DNA from: Cellulomonas denverensis | GTDB taxonomy: Bacteria; Actinomycetota; Actinomycetes; Actinomycetales; Cellulomonadaceae | Assembly: GCF_012396125.1 (NCBI RefSeq) | Contig: NZ_JAAXOX010000002.1 | Coordinates: forward strand, 124,001-188,000 | Direction of reading: 5' to 3' | Length of the DNA: 64,000 bases | In this document: positions 8,749-17,762 of the stretch, in pieces | Layout: every line of letters starts with the position of its first letter | Numbering within the stretch: position 1 is the stretch's first letter | The notes under the pieces: model-generated | Seen by the model: only the letters and a program-made list of their open reading frames with translations | Databases searched by the model: none | What the model was told of the DNA's origin: nothing | Program-made: the position numbers and the translations under genes

Positions 8749-9741
8749 ATGCCCGAACAGATTCCTCCCGCCGAGCGGCTGCTCAACCTGGTCATCGCCC
8801 TGGTGCACACCCCGGGCCGGATGACCAAGGAGCAGATCCGCCGCACCGTGGCCGGTTACGCCGACGCGGCCAGTGACGACGCCTTCGAGCGGATGTTCGA
8901 GCGCGACAAGGACACCCTGCGCGAGCTCGGGATCCCGGTGACCACCGTGACCGCGGTGGGGCACGGCGACGACGTCGGCTACCGGGTCGACCAGGACGCC
9001 TATGCGCTGCCGCCGGTGCAGCTGACCTCCGCGGAGCTGGCGGCGCTGTCGCTGGCGGCCGAGTTCTGGCAGGACCGGTCGGTGCGCACCGAGACCAGCC
9101 GGGCGCTGACCAAGCTGCGCGCGGTGGGCGACGACGGTGGCGCCACCGAGCTGGTCTCCGGGCTGACCCCGGCGGTGCGGGCGGGCGGTGACGCCTTCCG
9201 GCCGCTGCTGGACGCGGTGCAGGACCGGCAGCGGGTGCGGTTCACCTACCGGGCGGCGAACACCGGTGAGGTGCGCGAGCGGGTGGTCGAGCCGTGGCGG
9301 CTGGTCGCCCGCCGGGGTGGCTGGATCCTGGTCGGCCGGGATGTCGACCGCGCGGCGCCGCGCTCGTTCCGGTTGAGCCGGATCGAGGGCAAGGTGCGCG
9401 CGGACGGCGGGCCGGGGTTGTTCGAGCCGCCGGTTCCGGAGCAGGTGGAGTCGGCGCTGCGCACCTGGGAGACCGGGCAGCTGCGCACCGCGATCCTGGC
9501 GCTGCGCCCGGAGCGGGCCGAGGTGCTGCGGGCCCGGGGCGGGGCGCTGGAGCCCGATCCCACCCGGGCACCGGACCGCGACCTGTACGCGGTGCAGTAC
9601 CGGTCGACCTGGGAGCTGGCCGAGGAGGTCGTCACCTACGGCGACGCGGTGCTGGTGCTGGACCCGCCGGAGCTGCGGGCCGAGGTGATCCGGCTGCTGC
9701 GCACCGCGGCGGCCCTGGACGGGGGCCGGCACGATGGCTGA
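8749..9741 (+). CDS. pafB: WYL-domain transcriptional regulator PafB
   Basis: The 330-residue protein has an N-terminal winged helix-turn-helix (about residues 10-75), a central WYL domain (about 145-240, with RVRFTYRAAN and VEPWRLVARRGGWILVG) and a C-terminal extension. With PafC it forms the PafBC activator of the LexA-independent DNA-damage response in mycobacteria. The ATG at 8749 is preceded by TACGGT (8736-8741) with a 7-nt gap, indicating a leaderless start. Its stop lies inside the first codons of pafC (ATGGCTGA), so the two are coupled, as expected for a heterodimer. Confidence 0.92.
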   Translation: MPEQIPPAERLLNLVIALVHTPGRMTKEQIRRTVAGYADAASDDAFERMFERDKDTLRELGIPVTTVTAVGHGDDVGYRVDQDAYALPPVQLTSAELAALSLAAEFWQDRSVRTETSRALTKLRAVGDDGGATELVSGLTPAVRAGGDAFRPLLDAVQDRQRVRFTYRAANTGEVRERVVEPWRLVARRGGWILVGRDVDRAAPRSFRLSRIEGKVRADGGPGLFEPPVPEQVESALRTWETGQLRTAILALRPERAEVLRARGGALEPDPTRAPDRDLYAVQYRSTWELAEEVVTYGDAVLVLDPPELRAEVIRLLRTAAALDGGRHDG

Positions 9742-10729
9742 GCGGGCGAGCGAACGACTGCTGCGGCTGATCGGGATGATCGGCTACCTGGACCGGCACG
9801 AGGGCGTGCCGGTGGACCGGGTGGCCGAGCACTTCGGGGTGAGTGCCGCGCAGGTGATGGCCGATGTGGACACCCTCTGGATGAGCGGGACCCCGGGCTA
9901 CTACCCGGAGGACCTGATCGACTTCGACGCCGACTCCTACGACCGGGGTGTGCTGCGGCTGGTCGAGGCGCGGGGGATGACCCGGCCGTTGCGGCTGAGC
10001 ACCCGGGAGGCGGTGACCCTGGTGGCGGCGCTGACCGCGATGGTGGCGGATCTGGCGCCCACCCTGGAGCCGGAGCAGGCCGAGGTGCTGCGCTCCGCGC
10101 TGGCCAAGCTGACCGATGCCACCGGTGAGGCGGCGCACGCGGTGGACGTCCGGCTGGCGGTGGACGGCCGGCCGGAGGTGGTGGCGGCGGTCCGGGACGC
10201 GCTGGCGCGAGGCCGCCGACTGCGGATCCGGTACGTGAACGCCTCGGACGTGGCGGGGGAGCGGGAGGTCGACCCGCTGCGGCTGACCACCTCCGACGAG
10301 CGGTCCTACCTGCAGGCCTGGTGCCACCGGGCCGGCGGCGAGCGGCTGTTCCGGCTGGACCGGATCGTGGCGGCGACGGTGCTGGACACCGCGGCCGAGC
10401 CGCATCCGGGCGCCGGTCGTGGCGCCACCGTGCAGTTCCGCCCGGACCCCGGCGGCGACCGGGTGACGCTGCACCTGCGGTCCACCGGCCGGTGGGTGGC
10501 CGAGACGGTGCCGGTGGAGGAGGTGCGCAACCTCCCGGACGGCAGCTTCGAGGTCGATCTGCTGGTGGAGCAGCCCGCGTTCCTGCAGGCGCTGGTGTTG
10601 CGCGCGGCCGACGACCTGGTGGCGGTGCGCCCGCCGGAGGTCGCCGCCGCGGTGGCCGGGGTGGCCCGGGCGGCGCTGGACGCCTACGGTCCGATGGACG
10701 TGCCCGAGGACGGGGAGGAGACCCGATGA
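9734..10729 (+). CDS. pafC: WYL-domain transcriptional regulator PafC
   Basis: This 331-residue paralogue of PafB has an N-terminal helix-turn-helix, a WYL domain around residues 155-215 (RRLRIRYVNASD, EVDPLRL, SYLQAWCHRAGGERLFRLDRI) and the C-terminal WCX-type extension ending in a helical tail. WYL domains are thought to sense single-stranded DNA or nucleotides. Position after pafB and before the tat genes matches Mycobacterium (Rv2096c-Rv2093c order). The stop overlaps the next start (ATGA). Confidence 0.92.
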   Translation: MAERASERLLRLIGMIGYLDRHEGVPVDRVAEHFGVSAAQVMADVDTLWMSGTPGYYPEDLIDFDADSYDRGVLRLVEARGMTRPLRLSTREAVTLVAALTAMVADLAPTLEPEQAEVLRSALAKLTDATGEAAHAVDVRLAVDGRPEVVAAVRDALARGRRLRIRYVNASDVAGEREVDPLRLTTSDERSYLQAWCHRAGGERLFRLDRIVAATVLDTAAEPHPGAGRGATVQFRPDPGGDRVTLHLRSTGRWVAETVPVEEVRNLPDGSFEVDLLVEQPAFLQALVLRAADDLVAVRPPEVAAAVAGVARAALDAYGPMDVPEDGEETR

Positions 10730-11061
10730 TCTGGTGGCTGCTGTGGACCGTGCTGGTCCTGGCGACCATGGTCGGTGCGTTCTTCCTGGGCCGGGACCTG
10801 TGGCGCAAGGGCCGGGCGCTGCTCGCCGAGCTGGACCGCGCCGCGCAGGTGATGGGCGAGCTCGCGGAGGCCACCGGCCGGCTGGCCGAGGAGGCGCGGG
10901 AGGCCGAACGTGCCGCGCTGGCCGCCGCGCAGGCGCTGCCCACCCGGGAGGCCGCCCGGGCCCAGTGGCGGGCCAACCGGGAGCGGATCGCCGAGCGCAA
11001 GGAGGCCCGGCGGCTGCGGGACGAGGAGACCCGGCGCCGCTGGCGTGCGCTCAGCCGCTGA
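10726..11061 (+). CDS. Small membrane-anchored coiled-coil protein
   Basis: The 111-residue product has one N-terminal transmembrane helix (about residues 3-20, MIWWLLWTVLVLATMVGAFF) and a long charged helix rich in Ala, Glu and Arg that looks like a cytosolic coiled coil (residues 30-110). It resembles TatB-like or structural accessory proteins only in general build; it lacks the TatB glycine hinge. Its ATG overlaps the pafC stop (ATGA) and it precedes tatA. Function unknown. Confidence 0.75.
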   Translation: MIWWLLWTVLVLATMVGAFFLGRDLWRKGRALLAELDRAAQVMGELAEATGRLAEEAREAERAALAAAQALPTREAARAQWRANRERIAERKEARRLRDEETRRRWRALSR

Positions 11062-11170
11062 GCCGGTCACAGTGCACAATCGCCGAAACCGGACGTTCCG
11101 GGTGCTGTCCCCCGCGTGTCGCGCCAGTTAGGATCGCACCAGCATCGTCCTCGAGCGACAGGAAGAGCAG

Positions 11171-11458
11171 ATGCTCGGCAACGCCATCAAGCCCTGGCAC
11201 ATCGTGGTGCTGGTCATCGTCATCGTGCTGCTGTTCGGCGCCAAGCGGCTGCCGGACCTCGCCAAGAGCGTCGGCCAGTCGCTGAAGATCTTCAAGAACG
11301 AGGTCAAGGACCTGACCACGGACGACAAGGACGCCACGGTGCAGCCCGGCGGCACCACGTCGGCACCGACAGCACAGTCGGCCCCGTCCCAGCCGGTGCA
11401 GCAGCCCGGCAGCACCACCCACCCGCCGTCGGGCGGCAGTAGCAACACCCCGTCCTGA
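11171..11458 (+). CDS. tatA: Sec-independent protein translocase subunit TatA
   Basis: The 95-residue protein has the TatA plan: a short N-terminal membrane helix (about residues 9-22), the FG hinge in LLFGAKRLPDLAKSVGQS, an amphipathic helix, and a low-complexity Pro/Ser/Thr/Gln tail. TatA forms the pore ring of the twin-arginine pathway, which exports folded proteins. The ATG at 11171 has GGAAGAG just upstream; a TAGGAT -10 candidate lies at 11132-11137, giving a short leader. It precedes tatC by 6 nt. No tatB is seen here, as is common in actinobacteria where tatB lies elsewhere. Confidence 0.95.
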   Translation: MLGNAIKPWHIVVLVIVIVLLFGAKRLPDLAKSVGQSLKIFKNEVKDLTTDDKDATVQPGGTTSAPTAQSAPSQPVQQPGSTTHPPSGGSSNTPS

Positions 11459-11464
11459 CCCGAG

Positions 11465-12280
11465 GTGGCACGCAAGCGACGTCGGCTCAATCCCGACGGC
11501 AGGATGCCCCTGCGCGAACACCTGGTGGAGCTGCGCAAGCGGCTGTTCCTGGCGGCGGCGGGGATCGCGGTCGGAGCGGTGGCCGGGTGGTTCCTCTACG
11601 AGCCGGTCTTCGAGCTGTTGCAGCAGCCGCTGCTGGACGCGGCGGCCGAGCGCGGCGGCAATGTCTCGGTGAACTTCGCCGGGCTGGCCACGGCCTTCGA
11701 CATGCAGCTCAAGGTGTCGCTGTTCCTGGGCGCGCTGGTGTCCAGCCCGTGGTGGCTGTTCCAGCTGTGGGCGTTCATCACGCCCGGGCTGACCAGCAAG
11801 GAGCGCCGGTCGGCCTTCGGGTTCCTGGCGGCCGCGGTGCCGCTGTTCCTGGCCGGGTCGGCGCTGGCCGCCTACGTGATGCCGACCGCGGTCCGGGTGC
11901 TGACCGACTTCACGCCGCGCGGGGCGTCCAACTTCATCGACGCCCAGACCTACCTGAGCTTCGTGATGCGGTTCGTGCTGGCCTTCGGGCTGGCGTTCGT
12001 GCTGCCGGTGATCATGGTGTGCATCAACCTGGTCGGGCTGGTGCCGGCCCGGACCTGGGCGAAGGGCTGGCGCTGGGCGGTGCTGCTGGCCTTCGTCTTC
12101 GCCGCGATCATGACGCCGACCCCGGACGCGATCACGATGATCGTGATGGCGCTGCCGATCTGCGGGCTGTACTTCGCCGCGCTGGGGATCTGTGTGCTGC
12201 ACGACCGGCGGGTGGCCAAGCGCGCGAGCACCGAGCCGGACGCCGAACCCGTCGCCGACACGGGAGCCGAACCCGCGTGA
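11465..12280 (+). CDS. tatC: Sec-independent protein translocase subunit TatC
   Basis: The 271-residue polytopic protein recognises twin-arginine signal peptides. It has six predicted membrane helices. Family landmarks are MPLREHLVELRKRLF at the cytosolic N-terminus, SSPWWLFQLWAFITPGL after helix 2, ERR before helix 3, and TPTPDAITM near helices 5/6. The GTG at 11465 follows tatA by 6 nt. The C-terminal tail is an acidic Glu/Pro/Ala stretch. The stop overlaps the following GTG (GTGA). Confidence 0.96.
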   Translation: MARKRRRLNPDGRMPLREHLVELRKRLFLAAAGIAVGAVAGWFLYEPVFELLQQPLLDAAAERGGNVSVNFAGLATAFDMQLKVSLFLGALVSSPWWLFQLWAFITPGLTSKERRSAFGFLAAAVPLFLAGSALAAYVMPTAVRVLTDFTPRGASNFIDAQTYLSFVMRFVLAFGLAFVLPVIMVCINLVGLVPARTWAKGWRWAVLLAFVFAAIMTPTPDAITMIVMALPICGLYFAALGICVLHDRRVAKRASTEPDAEPVADTGAEPA

Positions 12281-13188
12281 GCCACCTGGGAGTCGTGGTG
12301 AACCCGGTCGCGGGCAAGGGCCGGGGCAGCGGGACCGGGCGGCGGGCGCTGGCGGCGCTGCGCGACCGGGGTCACCGGGTCGAGGACCTGTCCGCCACCG
12401 ATCTGCTGACCGCCACCGCCCACGCCCGCCGCGCCGCGGTCGCCGGGCTGGACGCCCTGATCGTGATCGGCGGGGACGGCCTGGTGCACCTGGGGGCGCA
12501 GGTGGTGGCCGAGACCGGACTGCCGCTGGGGATCGTGCCGGCCGGCACCGGGAACGACGTGGCCCGGTCCCTGGACCTGCCGCGCGGCCTGGACGCCCAG
12601 CTCGCCGCGATCGAGCACGGCCTGGCCGAGGGCCCGCGCCCGATCGACGCCGTGCGGGTCGGGCCCACCCGGCACTCGGCGCGCGAGTGGTACCTGGGCG
12701 CCCTGAGCTGCGGGGTGGACGCCGCGGTGAACGCCCGGGCCAATGCGATGTCCTGGCCGCGGGGCTCGGCGCGCTACGTCCGGGCACTGGTGGCCGAGCT
12801 GGGCGGCTTCCGGCCCTACGGCTACCGGGTGACCACCGACGAGGGCGTCTGGGAGTCCGCCGGGACCGTGGTGGTCGCCGCGAACGGCCCGTGGATCGGC
12901 GGCGGGATCAAGGTCGCCCCGGACGCCCGGATCGACGACGGTCTGCTGGACGTGGTGGTCGCCGGGCCGTTCAGCAAGCCCGGGGTGGTCCGGATCTTCC
13001 CGGGGATGTACACCGGGCGGCACCTGCGCCACCCGAAGGTGCAGGTGATGCGCACCACCCGGCTGCTGGTCGAGCCGATGCCGGCCCTGGGCGGGATGCC
13101 GCCGGACGCGCACGCCGACGGGGAGCGGATCGGGCCGCTGCCGCTGGAGGCCGTGGTCGAGCCGGGCGTGGTGCAGGCGCTGGTCTGA
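12277..13188 (+). CDS. Diacylglycerol/sphingosine kinase-like lipid kinase
   Basis: The 303-residue protein belongs to the DagK/YegS lipid kinase family. Signatures are VVNPVAGKGRG at the N-terminus, the nucleotide-binding IVIGGDGLVHL near residue 67, the PAGTGNDVAR motif near residue 88, and IDDGLLDVVV in the C-terminal beta-sandwich. It phosphorylates a membrane lipid, probably diacylglycerol for phospholipid recycling; the exact substrate cannot be read. It is coupled to tatC by GTGA overlap and precedes helY. Confidence 0.9.
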   Translation: MSHLGVVVNPVAGKGRGSGTGRRALAALRDRGHRVEDLSATDLLTATAHARRAAVAGLDALIVIGGDGLVHLGAQVVAETGLPLGIVPAGTGNDVARSLDLPRGLDAQLAAIEHGLAEGPRPIDAVRVGPTRHSAREWYLGALSCGVDAAVNARANAMSWPRGSARYVRALVAELGGFRPYGYRVTTDEGVWESAGTVVVAANGPWIGGGIKVAPDARIDDGLLDVVVAGPFSKPGVVRIFPGMYTGRHLRHPKVQVMRTTRLLVEPMPALGGMPPDAHADGERIGPLPLEAVVEPGVVQALV

Positions 13189-13224
13189 ACGGGCGCTGTC
13201 GGGGCCAGCACCTAGGCTGAGCGG

Positions 13225-16053
13225 GTGGCACGCGATACCCAGCAGACCGAGCTCTCCCCGGCGGAGCGCTATGCCGCCGCACGACGCCGGGCCGCCGCCG
13301 AACGCAGCGAGCTCGCCGTGTTCCGTAGCCGGCTGGACTTCGAGCTCGACGACTTCCAGGTGCAGGGCTGCGAGGCGGTGGAGCGCGGGTCCGGGGTGCT
13401 GGTCGCCGCCCCCACCGGCGCCGGCAAGACCGTGGTCGGCGAGTTCGCGGTGCACCTGGCGCTGGCCCAGGGCCGCAAGGCGTTCTACACCACCCCGATC
13501 AAGGCGCTGTCCAACCAGAAGTTCCACGACCTGGTGCGCCGGCACGGGGCCGACCGGGTCGGGCTGCTGACCGGCGACACCACGATCAACGGCGAGGCGC
13601 CGGTGGTGGTGATGACCACCGAGGTGCTGCGGAACATGCTCTACGCCGACTCGCCCACCCTGGACGGCCTCGGCTACGTGGTGATGGACGAGGTGCACTA
13701 CCTGGCCGACCGGTTCCGCGGGCCGGTGTGGGAAGAGGTGATCATCCACCTGCCGGACGACGTGCAGGTGGTGTCGCTGTCCGCCACGGTGTCCAACGCG
13801 GAGGAGTTCGGCGACTGGCTGACCACCGTGCGCGGCGACACCGAGGTGGTGGTCTCCGAGGTCCGGCCGGTCCCGCTCGGCCAGCAGGTGATGGTCCGCG
13901 ACCGGTTGCTGGACCTGTACGCCGGGCACGTGGACCCGACCGCGCCGGGCAAGAACCCGCCGATCAACCCCGAGCTCGGTCACGAGCTGCGCCGGGCCAC
14001 CCGGGCGGACGGGCCGCCGCCGCACAAGCGCCGCGGCCCGGGCGACCGGGGGTTCCGCGGACCGGGCGGCCGGCGTGGCGGGGAGGCGATGGGCCCGCGC
14101 CCGGTGCCACGGCCGGTGATGATCGACGTGCTGGACGAGGCCGGGTTCCTGCCGGTGATCGACTTCATCTTCAGCCGGGCCGGCTGCGACGCCGCGGTGG
14201 CGCAGTGCGTGGCCGGTGGCGTGCGGCTGACCACCCCGGCCGAGCAGGCCGAGATCCGGCTGATCGCCGAGGAACGGTGTGCCGCGATCGCCCCGGAGGA
14301 CCTGGACGTGGTCGGGTACTGGGGCTTCGTCGACGCCCTGACCCGCGGGGTGGCCGCCCACCACGCCGGGATGCTGCCGGCGTTCAAGGAGACCGTCGAG
14401 GAGGCCTTCGTCCGCGGACTGGTGAAGGTGGTCTTCGCCACCGAGACGCTGGCGCTGGGGATCAACATGCCCGCGCGCTCGGTGGTGCTGGAGAAGCTGG
14501 TCAAGTGGGACGGCTCCGGCCACGTCGACCTGACACCGGGGGAGTACACGCAGCTCACCGGCCGGGCCGGGCGGCGCGGGATCGACACCGAGGGACACGC
14601 GGTGGTGATCGGCCGCGCCGGGCTGGACCCGATGGCGCTGGCCGGCCTGGCGTCCCGGCGGCTGTACCCGCTGAAGTCGGCGTTCAAGCCGACCTACAAC
14701 ATGGCGGTGAACCTGATCGCCCAGGTCGGCCGCACCCGGGCCCGCGAGGTGCTGGAGACGTCCTTCGCGCAGTTCCAGGCGGACCGGGGCGTGGTGGGGC
14801 TGGCCCGCCAGGCGCAGCAGCACGCCGAGGCGCTGAGCGGCTACGCCGAGGCGATGAGCTGCCACCTGGGCGACTTCGCCGAGTACGCGGCGCTGCGCCG
14901 GGAACTGTCCGACCTGGAGCGCGGGGTGCACCGGGCCGCCGCGGCCGACCGGCGGCGCGCTGCCGCGGACAGCCTGGCCGAGCTGTGCACCGGCGACGTG
15001 GTCGCGGTCCCCGGTGGCCGGCGGCCGATGCACGCCGTGGTGGTGGAGGCCGGTGGCCAGGGCGGGTTCGAGGGCGCGCGGCCGCTGGTGCTCACCACCG
15101 AGCGGGAGCTGCGCCGGCTGAGCGCCCAGGACCTGGACGGCGCGCTGAGCCCGGTCGGGCACCTGCGGGTGCCGAAGGGCTTCGCGCCCCGGGCCGCCTC
15201 GCACCGGCGCGACCTGGCGGCGCAGCTGCGGGCCGAGATCGCCGCGGGCCGGGTGCAGGCGCCGCCGCCGGGCAAGCGTGGCCGCCGCGGTCCGCAGCCC
15301 CGGGACGAGGACCAGCGGATCGCCGACCTGCGCCGCGAGTTGCGCGCCCACCCCTGCCACGGCTGCCCGGAACGCGAGCAGCACGCGCGCTGGGCGGAGC
15401 GCTGGTACCGGGCGGACGGCGAGCACCGGGCGCTGGTCCGGCGGATCGAGGGCCGGACCGGGTCGATCGCGGTGGTCTTCGACCGGATCTGCGATGTGCT
15501 GGTCCGGCTCGGCTACCTGGAGCGGGCCGAGGACCTGCAGATCACCGACGACGGCCAGTGGCTGCGCCGGCTGTACGCGGAGAACGACCTGCTGCTGGCC
15601 GAGTGCCTGCGCCGCGGCGCCTGGGCCGGCCTGGACGTGCCCGGCCTGGCCGCGGTGGTGTCCGCGGTGGTGTACTCCGCGCGCCGGGACGACCGGGACA
15701 CCGATCCGGCGATCCCCGGTGGCCCGCACGGCAAGCTCGGCACCGCCCTGGACGCCACGGTGCGGATCTGGTCCGAGCTGGACGACCTGGAACAGGGTCA
15801 CCGGCTGTCCTCGACCCAGCCGCTGGACCTCGGCATCGTCACCGCGGTGCACCGCTGGGCGGCCGGCCGCGGGCTGGATGCCGTGCTGCGCGGATCGGAC
15901 CTGGCCGCCGGCGACTTCGTCCGGTGGTGCAAGCAGGTGGTCGACGTGCTGGACCAGGTGGCGAAGGCCGCGCCGGACCCGCAATTGCGCGCCGTGGCCC
16001 GCAAGGCGATCCCGGCGGTCCGTCGTGGTGTGATCGCCGACGCCGGGACCTGA
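13225..16053 (+). CDS. helY: DEAD/DEAH-box superfamily 2 helicase HelY (Ski2/Mtr4-like)
   Basis: The 942-residue RNA helicase has the Walker A APTGAGKT (residues 62-69), the DEVH box near residue 155, SATVSNAEEF (motif III), ALGINMPAR (motif V) and QLTGRAGRRG (motif VI). The C-terminal part includes the DSHCT-like region with RELRAHPCHGCPEREQHARW. Related proteins unwind RNA for turnover, and mycobacterial HelY lies beside tatC as here. GTG 13225 is preceded by TAGGCT (13213-13218) at 6 nt, so the gene has its own leaderless promoter. Confidence 0.94.
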   Translation: MARDTQQTELSPAERYAAARRRAAAERSELAVFRSRLDFELDDFQVQGCEAVERGSGVLVAAPTGAGKTVVGEFAVHLALAQGRKAFYTTPIKALSNQKFHDLVRRHGADRVGLLTGDTTINGEAPVVVMTTEVLRNMLYADSPTLDGLGYVVMDEVHYLADRFRGPVWEEVIIHLPDDVQVVSLSATVSNAEEFGDWLTTVRGDTEVVVSEVRPVPLGQQVMVRDRLLDLYAGHVDPTAPGKNPPINPELGHELRRATRADGPPPHKRRGPGDRGFRGPGGRRGGEAMGPRPVPRPVMIDVLDEAGFLPVIDFIFSRAGCDAAVAQCVAGGVRLTTPAEQAEIRLIAEERCAAIAPEDLDVVGYWGFVDALTRGVAAHHAGMLPAFKETVEEAFVRGLVKVVFATETLALGINMPARSVVLEKLVKWDGSGHVDLTPGEYTQLTGRAGRRGIDTEGHAVVIGRAGLDPMALAGLASRRLYPLKSAFKPTYNMAVNLIAQVGRTRAREVLETSFAQFQADRGVVGLARQAQQHAEALSGYAEAMSCHLGDFAEYAALRRELSDLERGVHRAAAADRRRAAADSLAELCTGDVVAVPGGRRPMHAVVVEAGGQGGFEGARPLVLTTERELRRLSAQDLDGALSPVGHLRVPKGFAPRAASHRRDLAAQLRAEIAAGRVQAPPPGKRGRRGPQPRDEDQRIADLRRELRAHPCHGCPEREQHARWAERWYRADGEHRALVRRIEGRTGSIAVVFDRICDVLVRLGYLERAEDLQITDDGQWLRRLYAENDLLLAECLRRGAWAGLDVPGLAAVVSAVVYSARRDDRDTDPAIPGGPHGKLGTALDATVRIWSELDDLEQGHRLSSTQPLDLGIVTAVHRWAAGRGLDAVLRGSDLAAGDFVRWCKQVVDVLDQVAKAAPDPQLRAVARKAIPAVRRGVIADAGT

Positions 16054-16076
16054 TCGGGCACGTAGGCTGACCGCTC

Positions 16077-17762
16077 GTGAGCAGCACCCTGTACCGCGGC
16101 GGCGTGATCGACTCCCCGGAGGTTCCCGGCGCGACGGCACTGCTGGTGGACGGCGACCGGATCGCCTGGATCGGTGCCGCCGACCAGGCGGACGGCCTCA
16201 CGCCCGATGCGGTGGTCGAGCTGGACGGTGCGCTGGTCACCGCGGGCTTCGTCGATGCGCACGCGCACGTCCTGGCCACCGCGCTGCACGCGGACGGGCT
16301 CGACCTGTCCGCGGCCGCGAGCCTGGCCGAGGTGCTGGACCGGGTCCGGTCGGCCGCCGGCGGTGCGGCGGGCCGGCGATTGGCCGCCGAGGGTGCGCCG
16401 CTGACCGGTGCCGGCTGGGACGAGCAGCGCTGGCCGGAGGGTCGGCCGCCGACCCGGGCCGAACTGGACCAGGCCGCGCAGGGCGGACCGGTCTACCTGG
16501 CCCGGGTGGACCTGCACTCCGGGGTGGTGTCGTCCTCCTTCGCCGAGGTGCTCGGCCTGGCGGGGCTGCCCGGCTGGTCCGAGGACGGACTGGTCACCGG
16601 TGCCGCGTTCCAGGCCGCCCAGGACGCCCTGACCGAGGTGACCCCGGCCCGGCGGGACCGGCTGCACCGTGCGGCACTGACCGCAGCGGCCGCGCGGGGC
16701 GTGGTGGCGCTGCACGAGCACTCCGCCCCGTTCACCGACACCCGGGACGGGCTGCGGTCGCTGCTGGCCCTGGCGGCCGACCCCGGGCTGCCGTTGGTGC
16801 TGGGCTTCCGCGGCGAACTGTGTGTGACGGCCGACGACGCCCGTGAGCTGCTGACCGACATCCCGGGGCTGACCGGGATCGGCGGCGACCTGTGCGTCGA
16901 CGGCTCGGTCGGGTCCCGGACCGCCGCGCTGCACCGGCCCTACCTGGACGCTCCGGACGGCTGGCCGTTCCCGGCCGGGGACCTGGAACTGTCCGCCGAG
17001 CAGATCAGCAACCACATCGCCGCCGTCACCCGGGCCGGTGCCCAGGCGGCGCTGCACGCGATCGGCGACCGGGCGGTGGCGGAGCTGCTGCTCGGCGTGC
17101 GGGCGGCCACCGATGTCGAGGGCCTGGACGCGATCCGGGCCGCCGGGCACCGGATCGAGCACGCCGAGCTGCTGGACGCCCCGGCGCTGGCCGCCACCGT
17201 GGTGCTGGGCCTGACCGCCTCGGTGCAGCCGGCCTTCGACGCGGCCTGGGGTGGGCCGGACGGGATGTACGCGGCGCGGCTGGGCGCCGGGCGGGCGGCG
17301 AACATGACCCCGCTGGCCGATCTGCGCGACGCCGGGGTGCCGCTGGCGCTCGGGTCGGACAGCCCGGTCACCCCGGTGGACCCCTGGGGTGCGATCCGGG
17401 CCGCGATCGGGCACCACACCCCGGAGCAGCGGCTGTCCACCCGGGACGCGCTGACCGCGCACACCCGGGGTGGCTGGCGGGCCGGCCGCGGCGGTCCGCG
17501 CCGCCCGGGGGTGCCGGGGGTGCCCGCGGAGTCGGTGGACCCGCTGGCCGGTGAGCTGCGGGTCGGCGCGCCCGCGCACCTGGCGGTCTGGGACGTCGAC
17601 GACGCGGCCTGGGCACACCGGGATGAACCGCGGCCGACCTGGGTCCGGGCCGGCCGTCCCGCCCCGGACCCGGTGCTGCCCGAGCTTTCCGGCGGCGTGC
17701 CCGCCCCGGTCTGCCGCCGGACGGTGCGTTCCGGCGTGGTCATCCACGACACGCTGGGGTGA
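16077..17762 (+). CDS. YtcJ-like metal-dependent amidohydrolase
   Basis: The 561-residue cytosolic protein is an amidohydrolase_3/YtcJ family member. Metal and catalytic landmarks are GFVDAHAHV (residues about 56-64), VALHEHSAP, HAIGDRA, RIEHAE and LGSDSPVTPVDPW, the last with the conserved Asp. A Gly/Pro/Arg-rich insert near residue 475 (RPGVPGVPAE) is low complexity and probably a surface loop. GTG 16077 has TAGGCT (16063-16068) 8 nt upstream. Substrate is unknown; the family acts on cyclic imides, ureas and similar bonds. Confidence 0.87.
   Translation: MSSTLYRGGVIDSPEVPGATALLVDGDRIAWIGAADQADGLTPDAVVELDGALVTAGFVDAHAHVLATALHADGLDLSAAASLAEVLDRVRSAAGGAAGRRLAAEGAPLTGAGWDEQRWPEGRPPTRAELDQAAQGGPVYLARVDLHSGVVSSSFAEVLGLAGLPGWSEDGLVTGAAFQAAQDALTEVTPARRDRLHRAALTAAAARGVVALHEHSAPFTDTRDGLRSLLALAADPGLPLVLGFRGELCVTADDARELLTDIPGLTGIGGDLCVDGSVGSRTAALHRPYLDAPDGWPFPAGDLELSAEQISNHIAAVTRAGAQAALHAIGDRAVAELLLGVRAATDVEGLDAIRAAGHRIEHAELLDAPALAATVVLGLTASVQPAFDAAWGGPDGMYAARLGAGRAANMTPLADLRDAGVPLALGSDSPVTPVDPWGAIRAAIGHHTPEQRLSTRDALTAHTRGGWRAGRGGPRRPGVPGVPAESVDPLAGELRVGAPAHLAVWDVDDAAWAHRDEPRPTWVRAGRPAPDPVLPELSGGVPAPVCRRTVRSGVVIHDTLG

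Noticed and set aside
11950..16140. Minus-strand open frame of 1396 codons
   Set aside because: It is antisense to tatC, the lipid kinase and helY, and its translation is low-complexity Arg/Pro/Gly/His text without domains. Such shadow frames are expected in GC-rich DNA.
15798..17747. Minus-strand 649-codon frame antisense to the amidohydrolase
   Set aside because: No recognisable domain; the plus strand encodes a clear YtcJ-like enzyme.
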